A stretch of 64,000 bases of DNA. Source: Hirschia sp964342355. Its GTDB lineage: Bacteria; Pseudomonadota; Alphaproteobacteria; Caulobacterales; Hyphomonadaceae. Of the stretch, positions 16,005 to 25,530 are shown piece by piece. Under the pieces are notes generated by a model that saw nothing but the letters and a program-made list of their open reading frames with translations, was not told the DNA's origin and did not search any database. The stretch spans positions 1-64,000 of the forward strand of contig CAYFFG010000002.1 in the NCBI GenBank assembly GCA_964342355.1, read 5' to 3'. The first letter of the stretch is position 1; every line of letters starts with the position of its first letter. Position numbers and translations under genes: made by a program.

Positions 16005-17396
16005 ATGAGTATTGGTTCCGCACTATTAGCAGGCACAGCCGGCCTGCGCGCAAACGCATCCGCCGTTGCGGCAATTTCAGACAACATCGTGAACGTGAAC
16101 ACAGTCGGTTACAAACGCCTGCGCAATGATTTCACGGCGCTCCTGCACAACCAGGCCAACCAGCGCACGCACAACGCAGGTGGCGTGAGCGCACAAGCCA
16201 CAGCGCTGACAACAGAACAAGGCCCACTACAAGCCTCCGCTGTGTCCACACACCTTGCCATTTCCGGAAACGGATACTTCGTCACACGTGACCGCGCAGG
16301 TGACGCTGGCGCGGATGACGCATTCAACTATACGCGCGCTGGTCAGTTCTCTCCTGACTCGGATGGTTATTTGAAAAACGCTTCCGGCCAATATCTTCAC
16401 GGTTGGGCGCTGGATGAAAACGGTGAAGTAACCGCCAGCCCAACTGACCTGACAGCCCTGTCGCCAGTTCGTGTGTCTGGTTTCGGTGGTGCGGCCGAAG
16501 CCACCACGCGTGTGTCACTTTCAGCAAACCTTGAGGCGGGACTTACGCCAAACGCTGCTGCTTATGCCGCTGGCACCCCTGCTCAGTCACTCGCTGGTTT
16601 CATCAATGGCGGCGCCGGTATTGAGCCTGACTTTTCCACGACTGTTCAGATTTATGACTCACTCGGCGGTCGCCACAACGTAACTTTCGCATTCCTGAAG
16701 GACGCGGCGAACCCGAACCGCTGGTACGCTGAGGCGATTGTTGAGCCTGCAACTGATGTGACTGACACGACAGGTACGCTTCACAATGGTCAGATCGCAG
16801 CAGGCTATGTTCAATTCGACTCGTCCGGTCAGCTTGACCTTGCAAACTCCACTGTTCTGAACAACACGCCGCTGACAATTGGCGCAACAGGCGGCGCAGG
16901 CCTTGTCTGGAACACAGGCAACCTGCTGGCAGAACAAACTATTACGCTGGACGTTGGTGGCACCAACTCACCGGTTGGTCTGACACAATACGACACTGAA
17001 TCCGTCCTTGACACTTCACAGGTCAATGGTGTGGCGTTTGGCGCACTGTCCGCTATTGAAGTAGACGACGAAGGTTATGTGGTCGCACAGTTTGCAAACG
17101 GTCTTAACCGCCGTATCTATCAGATCCCGCTGGCGACCTTCTCTAACAATACCGGACTGTCCCAGCGTCAGGGCGGTGTCTACACAGCCGGGCCTGACGC
17201 CGGTGCGCTGAACCTTAAAGGATCTAACCAATCTGACGCTGGTTCGATTTCATCCTATGCGCTGGAAGCTTCAACAGTGGACCTTGCCGAAGAGTTCTCG
17301 AACCTCATCACGACACAGCGCGCTTATTCAGCCTCGTCAAAAATTATCACAACAGCGGATGAGATGCTCAACGAGCTGATCAACCTGAAACGATAG
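16005..17396 (+). CDS. flgE: Flagellar hook protein FlgE
   Basis: A 463-residue major hook subunit. The N-terminus carries the rod-hook family signature (GLRANASAVAAISDNIVNVNTVGYKR). The C-terminus carries the matching helix with the SSYALEASTVDLAEEFSNLITTQRAYSASSK segment, which polymerises in the D0 domain. The beta-rich central domain holds FSTTVQIYDSLGGRHNVTF, the FlgE-specific stretch. A strong GAGGAGAA ribosome binding site precedes the ATG. It is the last gene of the fliK operon and is followed by an intrinsic terminator at 17454-17495. Confidence 0.96.
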   Translation: MSIGSALLAGTAGLRANASAVAAISDNIVNVNTVGYKRLRNDFTALLHNQANQRTHNAGGVSAQATALTTEQGPLQASAVSTHLAISGNGYFVTRDRAGDAGADDAFNYTRAGQFSPDSDGYLKNASGQYLHGWALDENGEVTASPTDLTALSPVRVSGFGGAAEATTRVSLSANLEAGLTPNAAAYAAGTPAQSLAGFINGGAGIEPDFSTTVQIYDSLGGRHNVTFAFLKDAANPNRWYAEAIVEPATDVTDTTGTLHNGQIAAGYVQFDSSGQLDLANSTVLNNTPLTIGATGGAGLVWNTGNLLAEQTITLDVGGTNSPVGLTQYDTESVLDTSQVNGVAFGALSAIEVDDEGYVVAQFANGLNRRIYQIPLATFSNNTGLSQRQGGVYTAGPDAGALNLKGSNQSDAGSISSYALEASTVDLAEEFSNLITTQRAYSASSKIITTADEMLNELINLKR

Positions 17397-17453
17397 GTTT
17401 TTAACACTCTGTTTGGGTTTCTGGCCCAAGCTGAAACAAACCAGACAAAAAAT

Positions 17454-17495
17454 GCCCCGGAAGTGTCTAAACACTATCCGGGGTATGTTTTTTTT
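17454..17495 (+). terminator. Intrinsic terminator after flgE
   Basis: A long hairpin with arms CCCCGG and CCGGGG (17455-17460 and 17478-17483), extended inward by AGTGT/ACACT, is followed by a run of T from 17488. It separates the hook operon from sciP. Confidence 0.88.
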
Positions 17496-17594
17496 GGAGA
17501 AATTTTCAAGAAAACCCTCTCGTTAAGCTCAGCCGTAACTTAAAACCATTCGTGTAGTGTCCTCAGCATGGACCAGACCAAGAAAGGGATAACC

Positions 17595-17867
17595 ATGCTG
17601 AGCCAGAACGCGAAAAGCGCGGCCGTAGTTGGACCCGACGGTAAAACACTCACGTTGGCGGATCTTCCTTCGCCAGACATAAAGCGTTGGGTGACCCGTC
17701 GTAAAGCGGAAGTCGTTGCAGCAGTGCGCGGAGGTCTTCTTACAAAAGAAGCCGCATGCGACCGTTACAGAATTTCAGGTGAAGAATTTGAAGGGTGGGA
17801 ACGTCTCTTTGACCGCTTCGGCGTCAAAGGCCTGCGCACCACACGCCTTCAGTCTTATCGCAAGTAA
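17595..17867 (+). CDS. sciP: SciP, inhibitor of CtrA-dependent transcription (DUF1153 family)
   Basis: A 90-residue helix-turn-helix protein. In Caulobacter SciP binds CtrA at promoters and blocks recruitment of RNA polymerase in G1 cells. The family core is present: GPDGKTLTLADLPSPD, then KRWVTRRKAEVVAAVRGGLL, then the second helical unit GEEFEGWERLFDRFGVKGLR. The ATG at 17595 gives the N-terminus known for the family and follows AAAGGGA; an in-frame ATG at 17568 would add nine residues. It sits between flgE and fliF. Downstream regulation of the fliF operon by CtrA makes the position meaningful. Confidence 0.93.
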   Translation: MLSQNAKSAAVVGPDGKTLTLADLPSPDIKRWVTRRKAEVVAAVRGGLLTKEAACDRYRISGEEFEGWERLFDRFGVKGLRTTRLQSYRK

Positions 17868-18002
17868 GCTACCTTAAAAGCATCAGTTTTATCGTAAACT
17901 GACATAACGCCGCTTTGCGCGCGTCTGCACTTGTTGTGGCGCGCGCAGGCGGCGATGTGTTTGCGCGTATGCGATAAAAAAACACCGCTTTTTTTGCAGG
18001 CA

Positions 18003-18018
18003 TTAATGCGCCGTTTAC
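18003..18018 (+). promoter_or_regulatory. CtrA-like box upstream of fliF
   Basis: TTAATGCGCCGTTTAC has the CtrA half-site TTAA, seven intervening bases and TTTAC, one mismatch from the TTAA-N7-TTAAC consensus. It lies 65-80 bases upstream of fliF, whose Caulobacter counterpart is a CtrA-activated class II flagellar operon. Confidence 0.45.
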
Positions 18019-18082
18019 ACCCTGCTGGGAAATTCCTGCCTAGCACGCCCCGTGTTGGGGTGCAGGATTTACCGGGTAGACG

Positions 18083-19756
18083 ATGGCGGACGCAAACAAG
18101 ACAGCTTCGAAAATTATGGCGGCAGGCCGGACGCGGATTATCGCCGCTTTGGCCGTAACTGCGCTGGTAGGGGCTGCGCTGGGCATGATCGTCCTGCGCG
18201 GCAACGACAATAATGCATTGCTGTATTCTGGCCTGGATCTGACCGAATCGGCTGAAATTGCAGGCAAGCTGGATCAGGCCAACATTCGTTATCAAATTCG
18301 AGGCGATGGCTCATCAATCTTCGTAGACCGCGGTCAAGTGCTCGACGCACGTATGATGCTCTCCGAAGAAGGTTTACCGACGCGCGGCGCGCTTGGTTAT
18401 GAAATCTTCGACAAAACAGAAGCGCTCGGCACCACTAGTTTTGTCCAGAACATCAACCGCATTCGCGCACTTGAAGGCGAACTTGCCCGCACCATTACGT
18501 CTCTCGACAACATAAGCGGCGCACGTGTGCACCTGGTGTTGCCTGAACGCCGCTTGTTTGAGCGTAACGCACAAACACCTTCTGCATCCGTTGTGATGAC
18601 TGTTCGCGGTCAGGGCATGCCCCCGTCTCAGGTCCGCGCCATCCGAAACCTCGTTGCGGGCTCTGTTCCAGGTCTTGAAGTTGATCGCATCACCCTTCTG
18701 GATGACAAAGGACGGCTTTTGGCGGCCGGTGCTGAAAGCCGCGAAGCAGGCGCAATGGGCGGCAGCGCTGACGAACGTCACGTCGCCGTTGAAGAGCAGA
18801 TCCGCTCAAAAGTATTGGACGTGGTTGAGAGCATAACCGGTCCAGGCGCTGCCCGTGTTGAGGTCGCTGCTGAGATTGACTTTAACCGCATCACGCAAAG
18901 TTCTGAGATCTATGACCCGGAAAGTCGTGTTGTCCGCTCCACCTCAACAACTGAGGAAACATCAAGCGATCAGACCAGTGATCCGAACGACACGGTCACC
19001 GTCAACAACAACATCCCCGAAGGCGAAGGTGACGGCGCAGAAGGTCAGGCGTCCACATCGCAGTCCAACTCCAGTCGGGTTCAAGAAACTACGAACTACG
19101 AAATCTCGAAAACCACCAAGACAGAGATCATTGAGGGTGGCCGCGTCCAACGTTTGTCGGTCGCTGTTGCTGTCGACGATTTGCGTGTGAATGGTGAAGA
19201 TGGCGAATCAGTCTTCCAGGCACGCACAGAAGACGAGTTGGCGCGCATCGCCACACTGGTTCGTTCTGCTGTGGGATATGACGAAGCCAGGGGCGACACT
19301 GTCGAAGTTGTAAACGTCTCTTTTGTGCGTCCCGAGATTTCGATGGAGGGCGGCGTCTCCACCCCTGGCGCACTGGACTTCGACAAGAATGACATCGTTC
19401 GCATTGTTGAGCTTGTCATTCTGCTCGTCGGCGCAGTCCTGCTTATCCTCTTCGTGCTGCGTCCCCTGATCCGTGGCCTGATCACACCAGGCGTTGCGGT
19501 TAAGACAAGCAAAGCCGCACCGGCCTTAGCGCCTCAGGCAACACCCAACCTTACGCTTCCCAGCGAGGGTGGCGCCCCATCTGAAGAACAAGCCCTGGCT
19601 GACGAGCTTGGCATCGATGTGGCGCGCATCACCGGTAAGGTGAAAGCCTCTTCAGTCAAGAAAATCTCCGAAGTCGTTGAAAGCCATCCGGATGAATCCT
19701 TGCAGATCATCCGGGCATGGTTGTCAGAGAGCAATGAGCGAGGTGACGCGGCATGA
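18083..19756 (+). CDS. fliF: Flagellar MS-ring protein FliF
   Basis: A 557-residue inner membrane protein that forms the MS ring, the base of the flagellar motor. It has transmembrane helices near residues 15-37 and 445-465. The ring-building YscJ/FliF domain follows the first helix (LYSGLDLTESAEIAGKLDQ, then EGLPTRGALGYEIFD). The C-terminal cytoplasmic tail (GEEQALADELGID...SESNERGDAA region) is the FliG-binding end. It is the first gene of an eight-gene run (fliF to flhG) and overlaps fliG by 4 bases. A CtrA-like box lies upstream. Confidence 0.96.
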   Translation: MADANKTASKIMAAGRTRIIAALAVTALVGAALGMIVLRGNDNNALLYSGLDLTESAEIAGKLDQANIRYQIRGDGSSIFVDRGQVLDARMMLSEEGLPTRGALGYEIFDKTEALGTTSFVQNINRIRALEGELARTITSLDNISGARVHLVLPERRLFERNAQTPSASVVMTVRGQGMPPSQVRAIRNLVAGSVPGLEVDRITLLDDKGRLLAAGAESREAGAMGGSADERHVAVEEQIRSKVLDVVESITGPGAARVEVAAEIDFNRITQSSEIYDPESRVVRSTSTTEETSSDQTSDPNDTVTVNNNIPEGEGDGAEGQASTSQSNSSRVQETTNYEISKTTKTEIIEGGRVQRLSVAVAVDDLRVNGEDGESVFQARTEDELARIATLVRSAVGYDEARGDTVEVVNVSFVRPEISMEGGVSTPGALDFDKNDIVRIVELVILLVGAVLLILFVLRPLIRGLITPGVAVKTSKAAPALAPQATPNLTLPSEGGAPSEEQALADELGIDVARITGKVKASSVKKISEVVESHPDESLQIIRAWLSESNERGDAA

Positions 19757-20847
19757 GTTTAACGTCCGGAGAAGCTCAAGAGGCCGCCGCACGGGCGCTA
19801 GCTGGCATGTCGCAAGGCACGCAGGCCGATATTAGTGAAGCGGCGGCAAACGGCAAAAGCCTTACTGGCGCTGAAAAAGCTGCGATCCTGCTTCTGGCTT
19901 TGGGAGAAGAGACAGCCCCAATCTGGGAAGCGCTGGACGACGAAGAATTGCGCGAAATTTCGTATGCGATGTCGAACTTGGGCGCTGTGCAGGCACGTTT
20001 GGTCGAAGACCTGATCCTGGAATTTGTCGGCCGCCTGTCCTCTTCCGGCTCAATCACCGGTAACTATGAACAGACACAGCGCCTGCTCTCTCAGTTCCTG
20101 CCGACAGAAAAAGTCGACACGCTGATGGAAGAGATCCGCGGTCCGGCCGGTCGCACCATGTGGGACAAGCTGGGCAATGTGTCTGAGACGGTTCTGGCCA
20201 ACTATCTCAAGAACGAATACCCACAGACTGTCGCAGTTGTTCTATCCAAAGTGCGCCCTGATCACGCAGCTGCCGTCTTGGCATGCCTACCGCCAGAATT
20301 TGCGGTTGAATGTATGCAACGCATGTTGCGCATGGAACCGGTTGCGCGTGACATTATCGAGAAAATTGAAATCACGCTTCGCAACGAATTCATGACGAAC
20401 TTGGCGCGGACCTCAAAACGCGACAGCCACGAATTGATGGCGGACATCTTTAACTCGTTCGACCGCCAGACCGAAGGCCGCTTCATGACGGCGCTGGAGG
20501 AGAAAAACAAAGAGTCTGCAGAGAAAATTCGCTCGCTGATGTTCGTTTTCGACGACCTGTCCAAGCTGGACCCGGGCGGCATTCAGACTTTGTTGCGGGC
20601 CGTGCCGAAAGACAAACTTGCGCTGGCGCTTAAGGGCGCGAACGACCAGATGCAGGACCTTTTCACATCCAACATGTCTGAGCGTGCTGCGAAAATCCTC
20701 AAAGAGGACATGCAGAACATGGGACCGGTGAAGCTCAAAGACGTCGATGGCGCACAACAGGACATGGTCTATCAGGCCAAAGAACTGGCTGAGCGCGGCG
20801 AAATCATGCTGGCGGACGGCGGGTCCGACGACGAGTTGATCTACTAG
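19753..20847 (+). CDS. fliG: Flagellar motor switch protein FliG
   Basis: A 364-residue switch and torque-generation protein that links the MS ring to the C-ring. The N-terminal domain begins after a tail of about 35 residues with LTGAEKAAILLLALGEE. The middle domain has the NEYPQTVAVVLSKVRPDHAAAVL segment containing the EHPQ-like motif, here Glu-Tyr-Pro-Gln. The C-terminal charged torque helix region (DLSKLDPGGIQTLLRAV) is present. Translation is coupled to fliF through an ATGA overlap. Length matches the alphaproteobacterial family. Confidence 0.95.
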   Translation: MSLTSGEAQEAAARALAGMSQGTQADISEAAANGKSLTGAEKAAILLLALGEETAPIWEALDDEELREISYAMSNLGAVQARLVEDLILEFVGRLSSSGSITGNYEQTQRLLSQFLPTEKVDTLMEEIRGPAGRTMWDKLGNVSETVLANYLKNEYPQTVAVVLSKVRPDHAAAVLACLPPEFAVECMQRMLRMEPVARDIIEKIEITLRNEFMTNLARTSKRDSHELMADIFNSFDRQTEGRFMTALEEKNKESAEKIRSLMFVFDDLSKLDPGGIQTLLRAVPKDKLALALKGANDQMQDLFTSNMSERAAKILKEDMQNMGPVKLKDVDGAQQDMVYQAKELAERGEIMLADGGSDDELIY

Positions 20848-20862
20848 AAGAAGGAGAAGGAC

Positions 20863-21486
20863 ATGCCCGAGACAAAACCCTTCGAATTCGCCACAGAGTT
20901 CACACGCAACGGAGAAATTCTCTCCGGGCAAGGCGCTGCTTACAAACGTGTTGAAGAAGTCTCCAAAGAAGTCGACCAAGCGCGCACAGACACCCAGACA
21001 GCGGTCATGGCGTCTTTAGAAGCTCGTATTGCACAGTCCATGGAAGCCATTGCGAGCAACTTGACGCCCTCTAAGGATGTGATGGCGCATATTGCGGAGA
21101 AAATACGCAATGACGCGATCGACCTTGCCCTGACAGCTGCGAAACTCATCGCAAACCGCGCATTGGATGAAAACGGGCACGCAATCGCTGCTGACGCAGT
21201 TGCGCAGGCCGTTAAAGCCCTGCCAGAGGCGCCGGAGCTGATCGTGATGGTTTCTCCAGAGGCAAAAGACGCGCTGGAACTGCGCCTCGCCAACATGCCC
21301 AACGTCGCCGGTCGCATACGCTTTGAGCCAGACCCAGCAGCAAAACCCGGTGATTGGAGAATTGAATTTACAGGCGGAGGTGTCGGCTATGACCGCGATA
21401 GCGTGATCGAGACTGTGGAAAACTGTCTCGACCAACGCAAAGCCGATCCGGTTGAAGATCAACTCGAACTATTCGGCGCAGCCTGA
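20863..21486 (+). CDS. flbE: FliH-type export ATPase regulator (FlbE)
   Basis: A 207-residue protein in the position of Caulobacter flbE/fliH. FliH binds and restrains the export ATPase FliI and links it to FliN. The middle is strongly helical (residues 25-110). The C-terminal half (ALPEAPELIVMVSPEAKDALE, then the WRIEFTGGGVGYD segment) matches the FliH/HrpE C-terminal fold. A strong AAGGAGA ribosome binding site precedes the start. fliI itself is 11 kb downstream on the other strand, unlike enteric clusters. Assignment rests on fold pattern plus synteny. Confidence 0.86.
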   Translation: MPETKPFEFATEFTRNGEILSGQGAAYKRVEEVSKEVDQARTDTQTAVMASLEARIAQSMEAIASNLTPSKDVMAHIAEKIRNDAIDLALTAAKLIANRALDENGHAIAADAVAQAVKALPEAPELIVMVSPEAKDALELRLANMPNVAGRIRFEPDPAAKPGDWRIEFTGGGVGYDRDSVIETVENCLDQRKADPVEDQLELFGAA

Positions 21487-21509
21487 ACCGCCCTCAAGGA
21501 GTAAATTAC

Positions 21510-21863
21510 ATGTCGACAGACGATCTAAATCTCCCGGAGCTGGACCCAAACGGCAAACCAGCAGCCGGCGCGGCGACCATACCGACGGACGTTGAAGAAG
21601 AACGACGTGAGAAATTCGCAGCAGACCTAGCGCCAATGTTTGATGTGCCGGTCGCCGTTCAGGCCGTGATTGGCCGCACGACAATGGAAGTATCCGAACT
21701 CATGCACCTTGGTCCGGGCTCAGTTCTGGAGCTGGACCGTCGCGTGGGCGAAGCCATCGATATTTACGTGAATTCCCGTCTGGTCGCGCGTGGTGAAATC
21801 GTTGTTGTCGACGATCGCCTCGGGGTGACCATGACAGAGATTATCAAGAACGACGGCGCGTAA
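21510..21863 (+). CDS. fliN: Flagellar motor switch protein FliN
   Basis: A 117-residue C-ring component. The SpoA domain occupies residues 45-115 with the family pattern VPVAVQAVIGRTTMEVSELMHLGPGS, then LDRRVGEAIDIYVNSRLVARGEIVVVDDRLGVTMTEI. The N-terminal 40 residues are acidic and Pro-rich, a common variable extension. AAGGAG precedes the ATG by 8 bases. It lies between flbE and flbD in the same run. Confidence 0.96.
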   Translation: MSTDDLNLPELDPNGKPAAGAATIPTDVEEERREKFAADLAPMFDVPVAVQAVIGRTTMEVSELMHLGPGSVLELDRRVGEAIDIYVNSRLVARGEIVVVDDRLGVTMTEIIKNDGA

Positions 21864-21935
21864 GCGTCGCATTGGAACATAACCCCCTGCGTTGGGTAAT
21901 CGACGCAGCACAACGAAGAAAACCGGGAACGACCT

Positions 21936-23339
21936 ATGCGCGTTTTGATTATTGGCCAGCTAAGCGGCGAACTGTCAGCAGCCACCAAGATTGCTTTTGA
22001 ACGTGGCGCGCAAGTGTTCCACGCCCCCTCACCTGTTATGGGTCTCGATACGCTACGCTCCGGCAAGGGCGCGGACCTGGTTATGGTTGATGTGAACGAA
22101 GACATCGCCTGGCTTTGCGAAGCCATGGATCTTGAACGTATCGCTGCGCCAGTGGTTGCCTGTGGTGTCGAAACAGACCCGGAAACCGCAGCCGCCGCTA
22201 TTCGCGCCGGCGCGCGCGAATTCATTCCTCTGCCGCCAGAACCTGAGATGATCGCAGCCGTGCTCGCCGCCGTGGCTGATGATGAACGTCCAATGATCGC
22301 CGCTGATCCAGCGATGAAACAGGTCGTCGAACTGGCAGAACAGATCGCACCGTCTGACGCTTCTGTCCTGATCACTGGTGAAAGCGGTGTGGGTAAGGAA
22401 GTCATGGCGCGCTTCCTTCACAAGAAATCCCGACGCGCATCCCAACCATTCATCTCTGTGAACTGTGCCGCTATCCCAGAGAACCTTCTTGAGTCAGAAC
22501 TCTTTGGACATGAAAAAGGCGCGTTCACCGGCGCCACCGCGCGCCGGGTCGGCAAATTTGAAGAAGCTAATGGCGGCACGCTGCTGCTTGACGAAATTTC
22601 AGAAATGGACGCGCGTCTGCAGGCCAAACTTCTGCGCGCCATTCAGGAACGCGAGATAGATCGTGTCGGCGGCGCCAAACCTGTCAAAGTGGATATCCGT
22701 ATCCTGGCGACATCAAACCGTGATCTTTCCGAAGCTGTTCGCAGTGGTGATTTCCGCGAAGACCTGCTTTACCGCCTCAACGTGATGAACTTACGCATTC
22801 CTGCGCTGCGCGAACGCCAGACAGACCTGCTGGAACTTTCCAAATTCTTTGTCGAGAAATACAGCGCCGCAAACGGGCTGCCACAAAAGGCGCTTTCTGA
22901 AGAAGCGCTTATGCAAGTCAAATCATCCAACTGGCCGGGCAACGTCCGTGAGCTGGAAAACGCCATGCATCGTGCGGTGATTTTGTCACGTGGCCCATTG
23001 ATCGAAGCCGAAGCCATCCGCACGCCTGACGGCATGCCAATGACAGCAAATGGCTCAACTGACTTTATGGACATGACCGCCCAACGCGCCGCCGAAACCG
23101 CACGCGCCGCAACTGCGGGTTATGCTGGTGTTCAGGTTGGCCGGACTGTCGCTGAAGTTGAACAAGACCTTATCCTCTCCACGCTGGATCACTGTCTGGG
23201 CAACCGGACACACGCCGCCAACATTCTTGGCATCTCGATCCGCACCCTTCGCAACAAACTGCGTGCATACACTGACGCTGGCATCGACGTCGCCGCGCCC
23301 GGTGAAACACGCGACATGGAAACCCGAGCAGCAGGCTAG
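21936..23339 (+). CDS. flbD: Sigma-54-dependent flagellar activator FlbD
   Basis: A 467-residue NtrC-type regulator that in Caulobacter activates sigma-54 hook and filament genes and represses fliF. Residues 1-115 are a degenerate receiver: the acidic pair is replaced by Gly-Gln (LIIGQL), an Asp remains at 52, and the switch Lys is replaced by Leu (FIPLPPEP). The AAA+ domain has Walker A GESGVGKE and the sigma-54 contact loop GAFTGA, plus the sensor region NWPGNVRELENA. The C-terminal Fis-type helix-turn-helix is ANILGISIRTLRNKL. It should drive the promoters at 13495 and 13671 in this window. Confidence 0.95.
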   Translation: MRVLIIGQLSGELSAATKIAFERGAQVFHAPSPVMGLDTLRSGKGADLVMVDVNEDIAWLCEAMDLERIAAPVVACGVETDPETAAAAIRAGAREFIPLPPEPEMIAAVLAAVADDERPMIAADPAMKQVVELAEQIAPSDASVLITGESGVGKEVMARFLHKKSRRASQPFISVNCAAIPENLLESELFGHEKGAFTGATARRVGKFEEANGGTLLLDEISEMDARLQAKLLRAIQEREIDRVGGAKPVKVDIRILATSNRDLSEAVRSGDFREDLLYRLNVMNLRIPALRERQTDLLELSKFFVEKYSAANGLPQKALSEEALMQVKSSNWPGNVRELENAMHRAVILSRGPLIEAEAIRTPDGMPMTANGSTDFMDMTAQRAAETARAATAGYAGVQVGRTVAEVEQDLILSTLDHCLGNRTHAANILGISIRTLRNKLRAYTDAGIDVAAPGETRDMETRAAG

Positions 23340-23345
23340 ACATCA

Positions 23346-25481
23346 ATGTCGGACACTACTTCAACATCTGCTTCCGGCCCGCTTGGCGGATTAACCATAG
23401 GCGGCTATGACCTGAACAGCCTCGCCAAGGCGGCGGCAAAGGGTGAAATCGCTCTTGGTATGGGCGTCATGACACTCATCGTCATGCTGATCGTACCGTT
23501 GCCGTCCTTCTTGCTGGACTTCATGCTAGCGATCTCTATCACTTTCTCGGTGCTGGTCCTGATGACAGCGCTTTTAATCCAGAAACCGCTGGAATTTTCC
23601 GCCTTCCCGACCGTCCTTCTTCTAACGACCATGTTGCGTTTGGCGCTTAACATGGCGTCAACGCGTCTGATCCTGTCAAAAGGCGACCAGGGCCCGTCCG
23701 CTGCGGGCGCCGTGATCGAAACCTTTGGTTCGTTTGTGATGCAGGGCAATTACGTCATCGGTGTGATTGTCTTCATCATCCTCGTGATCGTGAACTTCGT
23801 CGTCATCACCAAAGGTTCTGGCCGTATCGCCGAAGTGGCGGCACGTTTCACACTGGACGCCATGCCCGGTAAGCAAATGGCGATTGACGCCGACCTGTCT
23901 TCCGGACTGATCAACGAAGATGAGGCCCGCGCCAAACGAAAAGAACTCGAAGGCGAAAGCAATTTCTTCGGGGCCATGGATGGTGCGTCGAAATTCGTAA
24001 AAGGTGACGCGATGGCCGGTATCATGATCACCGCCATCAACATTATTGGCGGAATGGTCATCGGTGTCGCTCAGAAGGGACTTCCCTTTTCTGAAGCCGC
24101 GAACGCGTACACAATGCTGACAATCGGTGACGGCCTGGTATCTCAGATCCCAGCGCTGATTATCTCTATTGCTGCAGGTATGCTTGTGTCCAAAGCAGGC
24201 GTGGACGGTTCTGCGGACAAAGCCCTTGGCAAACAGCTGATCAATTCGCCAGCCAGCCTTTCTATGGTGGCAGGCGTCGCTGCATTTGCTGGCCTTTTGC
24301 CCGGTATGCCGATCATTCCCTTCTTCTTGCTTGCAGGCGCATCCGGATATGGGGCATGGCGCGCGCAACGCAAGAAAGACGACGAAGTTGAAGCTGCGCA
24401 ACGCAAGGAAAATGAGATCGAAGTTGATACCAACGCTCCGCCGCAAGAAGCGCCGATCTCTGACAGTCTGGCTGTTGACGAACTCAAGATCGAGCTTGGA
24501 TTTGGCCTCCTCTCTCTCATCAACGAAGCTGAAGGTCGCAAGCTGACGGATCAGGTCAAAGCTGTTCGTCGTCAGATTGCCTCCGAATTTGGTTTTGTGA
24601 CACCTCAGGTCCGCATTATCGACAATCTGGAAATCGGATCTGAAAACTATCGCATCCTGATCAAGGAAGTTGAAGCTGGCGCAGGACGCCTGCGTCCGAT
24701 GCAGGATCTGGCAATGGACGCGACGGGTCGCGCTCCGCCAATAACTGGTGAACGTGTCCGCGAACCTGTCTTTGGTTTGCCTGCGGTTTGGATTGAAGCC
24801 GGCCTGAAAGAAGAAGCCGCCATGAACGGTTACACCGTCGTGGATGCAGCAACGGTTCTCACCACGCACTTCACTGAACTGATCAAAGAAAACATGGCCG
24901 ACCTCATGTCCTTCGCAGTTGTGAAAGATTTGGCGGACGACCTGCCTGACGCACAGAAATCCCTGCTCGACGATATCACGCCGAACCAGATTACAATGTC
25001 TGGCATACAGCGTGTGCTTCAAAACCTCCTCAAGGAAAAAATCTCCGTACGCGACTTCTCAACCATTCTTGAAGCCATCGCAGAAGCATCTGGGGCTTCT
25101 TCAGACCTTCTACAGATCACAGAGCATGTCCGCACGCGTCTGGCCCGTCAGCTGTGTAACGTAAACCTTGGCGCAGACGGACAATTGCCAGTCGTTACAC
25201 TGTCACCGGAGTGGGAACAGACCTTCGCGCAGGCATTGATCGGAGATGGCGGCGGAAAACAACTCGCGCTGGAGCCATCACGCCTTCACGCCTTTGTCGG
25301 TGAAATGCGCCAGGTCTTTGAGGCGGCTGCGCAAACTGGAGACACGCCTGTTCTCCTGACTTCCGCACCGATCCGTCCATATGTGCGGTCGCTCGTCGAG
25401 CGTTTCCGCGCACAAACAGTGGTGATGAGTCAAAACGAAATCCACCCTAAAGCACGCCTTCGCGGCGTAGGATCAATCTAA
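23346..25481 (+). CDS. flhA: Flagellar type III export protein FlhA
   Basis: A 711-residue export gate component. About eight transmembrane helices fill residues 35-330, including the conserved FHIPEP-family stretches LLLTTMLRLALNMASTRLIL and the cytoplasmic loop DAMPGKQMAIDADLSSGLI. The large C-terminal cytoplasmic domain, which docks chaperone-substrate complexes, runs from about 370 to the end and includes LQNLLKEKISVRDFSTILEA. It starts 6 bases after flbD. A 448-codon antisense open frame across it is a codon-bias shadow. Confidence 0.97.
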   Translation: MSDTTSTSASGPLGGLTIGGYDLNSLAKAAAKGEIALGMGVMTLIVMLIVPLPSFLLDFMLAISITFSVLVLMTALLIQKPLEFSAFPTVLLLTTMLRLALNMASTRLILSKGDQGPSAAGAVIETFGSFVMQGNYVIGVIVFIILVIVNFVVITKGSGRIAEVAARFTLDAMPGKQMAIDADLSSGLINEDEARAKRKELEGESNFFGAMDGASKFVKGDAMAGIMITAINIIGGMVIGVAQKGLPFSEAANAYTMLTIGDGLVSQIPALIISIAAGMLVSKAGVDGSADKALGKQLINSPASLSMVAGVAAFAGLLPGMPIIPFFLLAGASGYGAWRAQRKKDDEVEAAQRKENEIEVDTNAPPQEAPISDSLAVDELKIELGFGLLSLINEAEGRKLTDQVKAVRRQIASEFGFVTPQVRIIDNLEIGSENYRILIKEVEAGAGRLRPMQDLAMDATGRAPPITGERVREPVFGLPAVWIEAGLKEEAAMNGYTVVDAATVLTTHFTELIKENMADLMSFAVVKDLADDLPDAQKSLLDDITPNQITMSGIQRVLQNLLKEKISVRDFSTILEAIAEASGASSDLLQITEHVRTRLARQLCNVNLGADGQLPVVTLSPEWEQTFAQALIGDGGGKQLALEPSRLHAFVGEMRQVFEAAAQTGDTPVLLTSAPIRPYVRSLVERFRAQTVVMSQNEIHPKARLRGVGSI

Positions 25482-25530
25482 TGCCCTTTTTGAGTACCAG
25501 TACCCTAACCCCAAACAGGAGGCGCCTATC

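Noticed and set aside
23676..25022. 448-codon open frame antisense to flhA
   Set aside because: It mirrors flhA codon by codon, has no ribosome binding site and no recognisable domain; such long shadows are common opposite genes with a strong codon bias.
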